From Conchocele bisecta (taxonomy: Eukaryota; Mollusca; Bivalvia; Lucinida; Thyasiridae), in NCBI GenBank assembly GCA_029237695.1, contig CM055274.1:70050828-70114827 (forward strand): 64,000 nucleotides of DNA. Reading direction: 5' to 3'. The notes beneath the pieces are model-generated. The model was given only the letters and a program-made list of their open reading frames with translations. It did not search any database and was not told the origin of the DNA. This document shows, one piece after another, positions 57,933-64,000 of the stretch; the first letter of the stretch is position 1; every line of letters starts with the position of its first letter. Position numbers and translations under genes: made by a program.

Positions 57933-58280
57933 CGTTTCGTATACGGGGCGCCAAGTGGTGGGACATGGCTCAATTTGGTCAACAAAATTCATTTTTGTAC
58001 CTATAAACTTGACAAAAACGAAACAAAATTAAATATATACTGATTTTGTCAACAAAATTCACTTTTGTGGCACAAAAGTGAATTTTGTGACACAGAATTG
58101 AGTTTTGTGGCACAAAAATTATTATTGGGAAACGACTCCTCAGTTGTGTTCGTTACAGAGATAATGCATGTTATATATTTCAAAATTGCGTTGGCTGCCA
58201 TTTTGGATTTTGTGCTCTAAACATTTTCCCATCATTTGTATACGACCGTTTTAAAAAAAAACGGTACGTATTATGTTTTA

Positions 58281-58303
58281 CCGCGGGGCGGGCGGGCGGC
58301 GGA
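58281..58303 (+). repeat. GC-rich GGGCGGGCGG run
   Basis: CGCGGGGCGGGCGGGCGGCG, an isolated G-rich tract in otherwise AT-rich DNA. It could form a quadruplex. No gene start was found next to it. Confidence 0.6.
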
Positions 58304-58796
58304 CAGAAAAAGTGCATAGTTTGTGTACACAACTCCTCTGAAACCGTTCAGTCAATCGATCTGAAACTATACACACGTCTTCTACACATATTGAAGATGT
58401 GCACCTTGGTGTTTTTATGCCGAAAACATATTTTTTAACAAAATATCACATTTTTAACTTAGCCATTTTCTCTACATTTTTGTATCCAATTCTATATAAT
58501 TTCTACTTTACACATCTCTACCTAAATTAGTATACATGTTTAGCGTTTAGCACAACGAGAGGAAGAAATAATGCTATAGAGTTTCAAATACTTATTAATG
58601 TTTCTTGCCTTGGTGACAGCTTCACATTTCTGCATCTTCGCTGTCTGGCCCATCTTCGACTGGCGTATTTTGTGACTTACGGCACTCTTGTTGAAAACTG
58701 CGTACTTTGTTCATAAAATGGTTCAAGTTGACAAATCAACAATAAGAAAAAGGTAGGAACATGTTAGTCACGGAATCGTCTGAAATTCACCTACTA

Positions 58797-59050
58797 CAAT
58801 GCTACTGCATATACATTGTAATGTGTGTTCGACGTATAATTAATGCTCGTGTAACAAATACTACTGCATATAATGTGTGTTCGCCGTGTAGGTAATGCTC
58901 GTGTAACAAATACTACTGCATATAATGTGTGTTCGCCGTGTAGGTAATGCTCGTGTAACAAATACTACTGCATAGAATGCGAATTCGCCGTGTATGTTAT
59001 GCTATTGTAATGCATATGTATTGCACATAATATGCATTCGCCGCCATGTA
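58797..59050 (+). repeat. Intronic minisatellite, block D
   Basis: Units of about 55 bases (GTTCGCCGTGTAGGTAATGC, TCGTGTAACAAATACTAC), continuous with block C before the 4-kb insertion. Ends at the left arm of a family G element. Confidence 0.85.
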
Positions 59051-59264
59051 GTTATATTACTGTCTGTTCCACGTTTTGTTTTGATGCCGGCGAACTTTGG
59101 GCTGTTAAGCACATTATATGTAAAAACTATTTAAATGTCGGTACCTTTTCATGGTGTAAATCGCCCTGTGTTACAGACAGACATTTCGGATTATTTCTGT
59201 GTATATCTGATCAAATGTATTTAAATGTTCTTCTTTGTGACAGATTGTTCTTTTTTTGTGTCAG

Positions 59265-59355
59265 ATCTCGAAACTACCAGATTCGTGCTGGTGATTACGA
59301 CCTTGCGTCAAATGAAGGAACCGAGCAAGTTATCACTGTCAAACGGTGGATGAAG
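59265..59355 (+). CDS. Serine protease exon 3
   Basis: Acceptor TTTTTTTGTGTCAG ends at 59264. Donor ATGAAG|GTATTT. Phase 2 in (the first A completes a Gly codon with exon 2) and phase 0 out. It encodes SRNYQIRAGDYDLASNE and GTEQVITVKRWMK, the S1A segment between the catalytic His and Asp (AGDYDL and EGTEQ are typical). The reading frame appears to extend upstream of the acceptor into MITE sequence, but that part is not protease-like. The exon lies between two arms of a family G MITE. Confidence 0.88.
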
Positions 59356-59407
59356 GTATTTACAATGAACCCATTCTAAACGGGACACACAGTTTCGATG
59401 GATATAA

Positions 59408-59480
59408 TAATTATTATACTGAATTTATTACATTATCACAGCCAAAATGGCTGTGATAATGTAATAAATTCAGTATAATA
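59408..59480. repeat. Palindrome of about 73 bases
   Basis: TTATACTGAATTTATTACAT and ATGTAATAAATTCAGTATAA, with the centre AGCCAAAATGGCT. One arm with the same centre occurs at about 34103-34143. Confidence 0.85.
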
Positions 59481-59833
59481 AAACTTAACGGATTGATTCT
59501 GAGTTATGACGGACTAGTTAAGTACTTCCAAATTAGCGTTTGAAGCGTCCATTGCCTACTGTCTACTTCGTGTAAAGTGACTCGAGAATTGTGCGTTTAT
59601 GATCATATTTTGTCTCATACTGTATAAGTGTCGTTCAATAACAATATAGCGAAGTATGAACGTCAACACACTGCAGATTATTGCTATATTTTACTGCGTG
59701 AAATGGAAATGTTATGCCACAAACTTATACCGCTGACTGTGGTGTAGCGATATAGTACAACATATTGCCTATAAAGCGGAAACCCTGCAGCTATGTCATA
59801 ACAGAAAGCTTTCCGCAATAATACGATGTGTTG

Positions 59834-59902
59834 AACAATTCTGCAAAAACCGGGAACCCACTATTCCAACGAAAAGTGGGTTCCTGGTTTTTGCAGAATT
59901 GT
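59834..59902. repeat. Palindrome of about 69 bases
   Basis: ACAATTCTGCAAAAACCGGG and TGGTTTTTGCAGAATTGT pair around CCACTATTCCAACG. Confidence 0.85.
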
Positions 59903-60346
59903 ATGTCATTATATACTGTGCTCCATGATTGAAACCTAACGTTGAAACAAAATATCATCTGTATTGACATAATTCTGAGCCTGTGTGAGTCACTGGTGCT
60001 GCACTCCGCGCCGGAAAAATGTTTCACGTCCAAATGGGCGCCGAATTCTTGACGAATTCCCATTCAGCTATATGCCGTCGATGCTGCAAAAACGCATGTT
60101 CGTCTAGTAACCGGCGCAAGAATTTTGTACGAAAAATTTTCAATGGGGATTCAACGTGGGGGCTAAACTATGTTGCTTTTTGTAAATACTTTTTATTTGT
60201 AGACAGATTTTCAAAATGTAAATTTTGTTCTATTATTTACATAATTTCTAAACTATCTCGCCATGTTAAATTCACATAGGAAAAGATGTTTAATATATTT
60301 AATAGCCAAACGTTCGTCGGCAGCAAAACGTGGAACAGACTGTAGA

Positions 60347-60904
60347 CTATAGTCTGTTTCACGAAAGCTGCCCAAATTTTACGGCCATATAAACAATTCA
60401 AAAACAATATTGTTTTCGATAGTATTAAATGAAAGGAAAATTTAAGAATGAGCCTTCTTTTTATTTCGTGAAATTTGGTCAAATATTGATTTTATTACGA
60501 AAAATTGATTTTTGTCTATGGGAATTTAACATGGGGGAAAGGTAGAGGAGTTGTGGGAGGAGTCAAAAAAGAAATTGACTCCGAAACCTAGCTAGATAGC
60601 TTGGAAATGATCTAACTAAGAAAAACAAAGTTAAATTTAAAAAATCGGTCCAGTATTTCTGAAATTCTAAAAAATTTCCCCATGTTAAATCCCCATAGAC
60701 ATCTTCACTCCGTGAAGATGTCTATGGGGATTTAACATGGGGAAATTTTGTTTTCGCAATACAATCAATATTTGACCAAATTTCACGAAATAAAAAGAAG
60801 GCTCATTCTTAAATTTTCCTTTAATTTAATATTATCGAAAACAATTTGGTTTTTGAATTGTTTATATGGCCGTAAAATTTGGGCAGTTTTCGTGAAACAG
60901 ACTA
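60347..60904. mobile_element. MITE family F, copy 2 (complete)
   Basis: Ends ATAGTCTGTTTCACGAAAG and TTTCGTGAAACAGACTAT. The interior is mirrored (TTCTTTTTATTTCGTGAAAT against its complement) with a central hairpin GATGTCTATGGGGATTTAAC. About 558 bases. It abuts the family G arm on its left. Confidence 0.88.
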
Positions 60905-61012
60905 TAAGTGTGTTTTGATATCAATGTTATCAGGCCAGGCTCGGAAACGCGTATGATACCGTTCCCGAGCCGAGTCTGATCAGTAGACTGAGATACTCTA
61001 TGTACATTGCAG

Positions 61013-61115
61013 CACAAGAGATTTAGTCTCAGGACGATAAGCAACGACATTGCCCTGATGATACTGAAAAGCCCCCTCACCTTCACGCCTAGTGTCCAGC
61101 CCCTCAACCTTTCCG
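61013..61115 (+). CDS. Serine protease exon 4 (catalytic Asp)
   Basis: Acceptor ATGTACATTGCAG ends at 61012. Donor TCCG|GTATTT. Phase 0 in, phase 1 out. It encodes HKRFSLRTISNDIALMILKS and PLTFTPSVQPLNLS. NDIALM holds catalytic Asp102, 48 residues after the His in exon 2, close to the usual spacing. PSVQPLNLS is the conserved strand after it. In phase with exons 3 and 5. Confidence 0.92.
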
Positions 61116-61394
61116 GTATTTATTTAGATACTATTTAAGGGTATGAATTGGTTCGATTACCTTCCAAAACCGGGCATTTGAGTCCAAAAAGTGCCAGGCC
61201 AATGACCGTTGGGCTGTTTGTTTCCGAAGTTACCTATATGCGACACAGTCGAAATATGTGCTTTAAATGAAGGAGGCGATGAGGAGGTTAATTTAACATA
61301 GCTAGTTCATTCTCCTATCGCACTATGCCGGTATGTCCGACCCGTGAAATGGGCTGAGGGTGAGTGCATGTCCTCTTTCGGGTATTAAAAGTTC

Positions 61395-61570
61395 TTTATT
61401 TATGGCTGTGGCTGAAGAAATGAGGCTTATGGCATTTGTGACCAGTCTATCTCCTGATCAAATAGCACACTCCTTCTATATACATGTATAACAAGCAATA
61501 TATATTTTTTATCAAGGTACAGGAGTGTGTTATTTGATCAGAAGCAACACTGGTAACAAATCATAGTCAC
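61395..61570. mobile_element. TGGCTGTGACTGG repeat family, fragments
   Basis: TTATGGCTGTGGCTGAAGAA at the left, and TACAGGAGTGTGTTATTTG plus an ATAGTCACA-like end at the right, with GATCAAATAGCACACTCC mirrored in between. Confidence 0.55.
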
Positions 61571-61599
61571 AAATATGAATGCGAATGGAATATAAAACG

Positions 61600-61840
61600 C
61601 ATTAACCCTACCACATACCTGTATAGAGATATTGTTAAATAGTGTAGATCCAGATGAGCCGGCTCGCGACGAGCCATTAGGGTCTGCCTTTTTGCAAGTA
61701 ATTTTCATATTTTTCAGAACAAAAACACCCCTTTTTCATATGGACTAGTCTGAAAATCGTTTTGTGCCAATAGATTGGTTGCACAATTAACAGATCAAAA
61801 TAAATTCCAGTTACTTAGGGGTGAAAGGGTTAACATGATG
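61600..61840 (+). mobile_element. Dispersed repeat with GGCTCGCGACGAGCC
   Basis: Starts TTAACCCTACCACATACCTG and ends TAGGGGTGAAAGGGTTAAC, giving short inverted ends. The interior has GAGCCGGCTCGCGACGAGCC and CTTTTTGCAAGTAATTTTC. It is the reverse of 28200-28340. A fragment is at 16447-16615. Confidence 0.65.
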
Positions 61841-62351
61841 TACAACGGTTGATTCTGCAAGCAAACTGCGCATGTGGCCTATACCTATCCGGAATACTTT
61901 ACATATACTTATTTCCCGCTTGCCACTTTACAACACCATTTGGTGTAGTAATACCTATTCAAAATATCACAAATGTACACAACTAATGAGTATACATTTA
62001 CAAGCGCATTGACATATGACAATGCAGTTTTGTTTACGATATTTTCAGTAATTGACGTCGAAAGTTGCCAAAAGTTGAATAGCAAATGCGGAATTCTATT
62101 TCGTCATCTTTCGACGTCATTTTCACAAATTTGTGGAATATAATTTAATGAAAAATCGCACATATTCTTTGGTACAAAGCACATGGTGTATCTCAAATAA
62201 GACCATCCACAAGTACTTGTCAGAAAAAATCCATGCGTGTGGAGCATTGTATCGTCATGGAGAAATAAAATCATATTGTAACTTCGCCACATGATCAATA
62301 AAAGACACTACCATGCACAAATATATTAAACCCACTCATGTCTGCCGAAAA

Positions 62352-62575
62352 TCTGGGGCCCGTTTCATTAAACTCCTTACGACTAAAATGTTCGTAAGTG
62401 CAAAATTATGATAGTCTGTAAATTTCACATTAACAATGTTTTCTTGTAAACAATTATTGGATTTACATTTATTGACCATAGGCTGCATATGCAGCCTATG
62501 CTCAATAAATGTAAATCCATCAATTGATCCATCAATTGAAATTTACAGACGATCCGAAATTTACACTTTTTTTTC
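62352..62575. mobile_element. Palindromic MITE family M, copy 5
   Basis: Left end GGGGCCCGTTTCATTAAAC, centre GGCTGCATATGCAGCC, and a duplicated CCATCAATTGA at 62516-62535. The right end is lost after GACGATCCGAAATTTACAC. Confidence 0.8.
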
Positions 62576-62767
62576 ACTTCATAAGAGGTTTTAGTAACTT
62601 TATGAACATGTATTGCATCTGGCGACTTGAACAAAATCAGAATCGAACATGTCAAATAAAGAAATATATACAGAAAATCCGCCCGCCCTCGTCACATTCT
62701 GCAAACGCCGTGTCTGAGAACCAAAGTGCTTTTATATGGCCGAACGTTCCATTGTGTTTAATTACAG

Positions 62768-62839
62768 ATGCCTCATTTGATGCGGCAGTTCTTTCCAGTA
62801 CCAACTGCGTGGCCACAGGATTTGGTCTATCTGATCAAG
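62768..62839 (+). CDS. Serine protease exon 5
   Basis: Acceptor GTGTTTAATTACAG ends at 62767. Donor TCAAG|GTCAGT. Phase 1 in and out. It encodes DASFDAAVLSSTN then CVATGFGLSDQG, the S1A segment with the conserved Cys and the GWG-like GFG turn before the loop leading to the active-site Ser. The first codon (GAT) is completed by the last G of exon 4. The exon with the catalytic Ser motif is not in the remaining 1.1 kb, so the gene continues past the window. Confidence 0.9.
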
Positions 62840-63696
62840 GTCAGTACCCACTTATGCTCTACTATTACTGGACTAAACACACGTAATACCATGTATAACC
62901 GAGTATTGGTCATCGACGATTATTGTCCGCGTGTGAAAAGAAGCGGATGATGCATGCACGAACGACTTAAAGCTAGAGTCCCACATGCCAGGTTATAATA
63001 AAGATAGACATATTTTGTTCGTCCATTCGTTAGATATGACATTTTTCGGGCAAAATAAACAGCCATTCAACATTACCCGACAATATAATTGGCGTTATTA
63101 TACTTCGTATATGAAACATGAATGTCCACACTGATATCAGGGTGTCCTTAAAATGTTATCTGAAATTAATATTTATTCTCTGCATTTATTTTTTGCAATG
63201 ATCATACATGTACATAATAATATGTCGAAAAAATAAATTGTCGCATTTAATTATTATTAAAAATAGCATGCCTCATTTGCATATTAAAATAACCTGATAC
63301 CACTGCGAGACACAATCAGTAAAATAAATATTATTAAATGATTATATCTGTATAGTGGGCACTCGTAATTTTTACAACTGGTGGAATTACGCATTTACCT
63401 ATAAAGGACATTTTTTGCCTACATGTTAACTGTCTCAACCCAACATATCATAAAACTAACATTTACAAACAATGTAGATGCAGATCCTATGGGAATTTAA
63501 CATGGGGGCTAACTATCTATTATATAACTTCTTATTTAAATTCGGTCGTTTTTATTATTTGCTCTATTAATGGTATCTTTGTATTTACTGTATAACTATT
63601 TATTAATTCATTTTTAACTGAATTCGTGTTCGTCAGTCTTGTAGGATGCACGAACTCAGTTTGATGTAGTTTAGGTACATGTAATCATTGTTACTA
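62840..63696. other. Intron with an old repeat
   Basis: 63125-63440 is a diverged relative of 11540-11880. 63487-63512 has a fragment of the families F/G interior (TGGGAATTTAACATGGGGGC). No exon was seen. Confidence 0.5.
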
Positions 63697-64000
63697 CTGT
63701 CTGTTTCACGAAATCTGCCCAAATGTTATTACGGCCATATAAACAATGCAAAAACATTTATTTTTTTCGATAATATTAAATTTTATAAAAAATTAAGAAT
63801 TTCATTACGAAAACAATATTTGTCTATATGGGAATTTAACATGGGGGAAAATGAGGTGGAGGAGCTGTGGGCGGAGTCAAAAAATGAAATTTTGGAATTT
63901 GACTCCGAAACCTAGTTAGATAGCTTAAAACTGATCTAACTAAGAAAACAAAAGTTAAATTTTGAAAATCGGTCCAGTATTTCTGAAATTCGAAAAAAAT
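63697..64000. mobile_element. MITE family F, copy 3 (runs off the window)
   Basis: CTGTCTGTTTCACGAAATC, then GGCCATATAAACAATGC, ATGGGAATTTAACATGGGGG, and GACTCCGAAACCTAGTTAG, as in the copy at 60347. The right half lies beyond 64000. Confidence 0.8.

Larger units (their letters stand above)
54841..58796. mobile_element. 4-kb inverted-repeat element inserted in the minisatellite
   Basis: The ends TAGTAGGGTCAAAACC and AATTCACCTACTA are inverted repeats continuing through GAATTCCGTGACCAAAACG and TTCCTACCTGTTTT-like sequence. Minisatellite units resume on both sides. Inside, inverted internal segments with CCAAAATGGCCGCC (55471, 55710) mirror GGCTGCCATTTTGG (58190). A segment of about 235 bases is duplicated (55466-55700 and 55700-55935). 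No transposase was recognised. It lies within intron 2 of the protease gene. Confidence 0.75.
59057..60345. mobile_element. Family G inverted arms bracketing protease exon 3
   Basis: The left arm (59057-59170: ACTGTCTGTTCCACGTTTTG, GCCGGCGAACTTTGGGC) and the right arm (60275-60345: TAATAGCCAAACGTTCGTCG, ACGTGGAACAGACTGTAG) match the two ends of the full copy at 51148-51672. The interior between them includes exon 3 and two hairpins. Either two separate half-elements or one element that acquired gene sequence. Confidence 0.55.

Noticed and set aside
57799..58032. 77-codon frame
   Set aside because: Translation of the 20-base tandem repeat of the 4-kb element.
59032..59264. Open frame before protease exon 3 as extra coding sequence
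   Set aside because: It runs through a MITE arm and a pyrimidine-rich acceptor; protease homology starts only after the AG at 59264.

Overview
This is repeat-rich, AT-rich animal nuclear DNA with intron-containing genes and many short inverted-repeat transposons. The style of the dispersed repeats suggests a bivalve mollusc. That is an inference from memory of such genomes, since no diagnostic single-copy gene is present.

Layout. 1-700: nested inverted-repeat elements. 701-11225: a Ty3/gypsy LTR retrotransposon on the minus strand, with 2.5-kb LTRs, TG...CA ends and a perfect 5-base target duplication (GATTT). Its domain order is Gag-protease-integrase-RT-RNase H, with integrase before RT. 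This order, and a SCAN-like segment in Gag, mark it as Gmr1-like. The copy is broken by two frameshifts and three in-frame stops.

About 13.2-30.2 kb: a plus-strand gene for a mucin-like type I membrane protein. I can assemble a PAN/Apple-like exon (13261-13449), a CUB-like exon (15916-16266), a 4-kb exon (17025-21064) with about 58 copies of a 63-base (21-residue) Thr/Ser/Ala repeat followed by a transmembrane segment, and a short cytoplasmic-tail exon (30100-30192). All splice phases agree. A paralogous stalk/transmembrane exon lies at 33611-36823, split by a 2.7-kb inverted-repeat element (34012-36716). A third mucin-like exon fragment lies at 38559-39019. Together they suggest a local family of mucin-stalk receptors.

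About 41.7-62.8 kb: five phase-compatible exons of a secreted trypsin-family serine protease, with signal peptide, catalytic His and catalytic Asp. The catalytic Ser exon should lie beyond 64 kb. Intron 2 holds a large minisatellite (about 50-55-base unit) that starts at the 5' splice site and carries a splice-donor-like motif in each unit. Part of the array (about 52.4-53.5 kb) looks like uncorrected sequence.

The rest is mobile-element debris: two decayed LINE fragments, several palindromic MITE families with two to five copies each, foldback elements, a 4-kb inverted-repeat element at 54841-58796, and blocks repeating an AAGATGGCNGCC-like motif. No RNA gene or CRISPR array was recognised.
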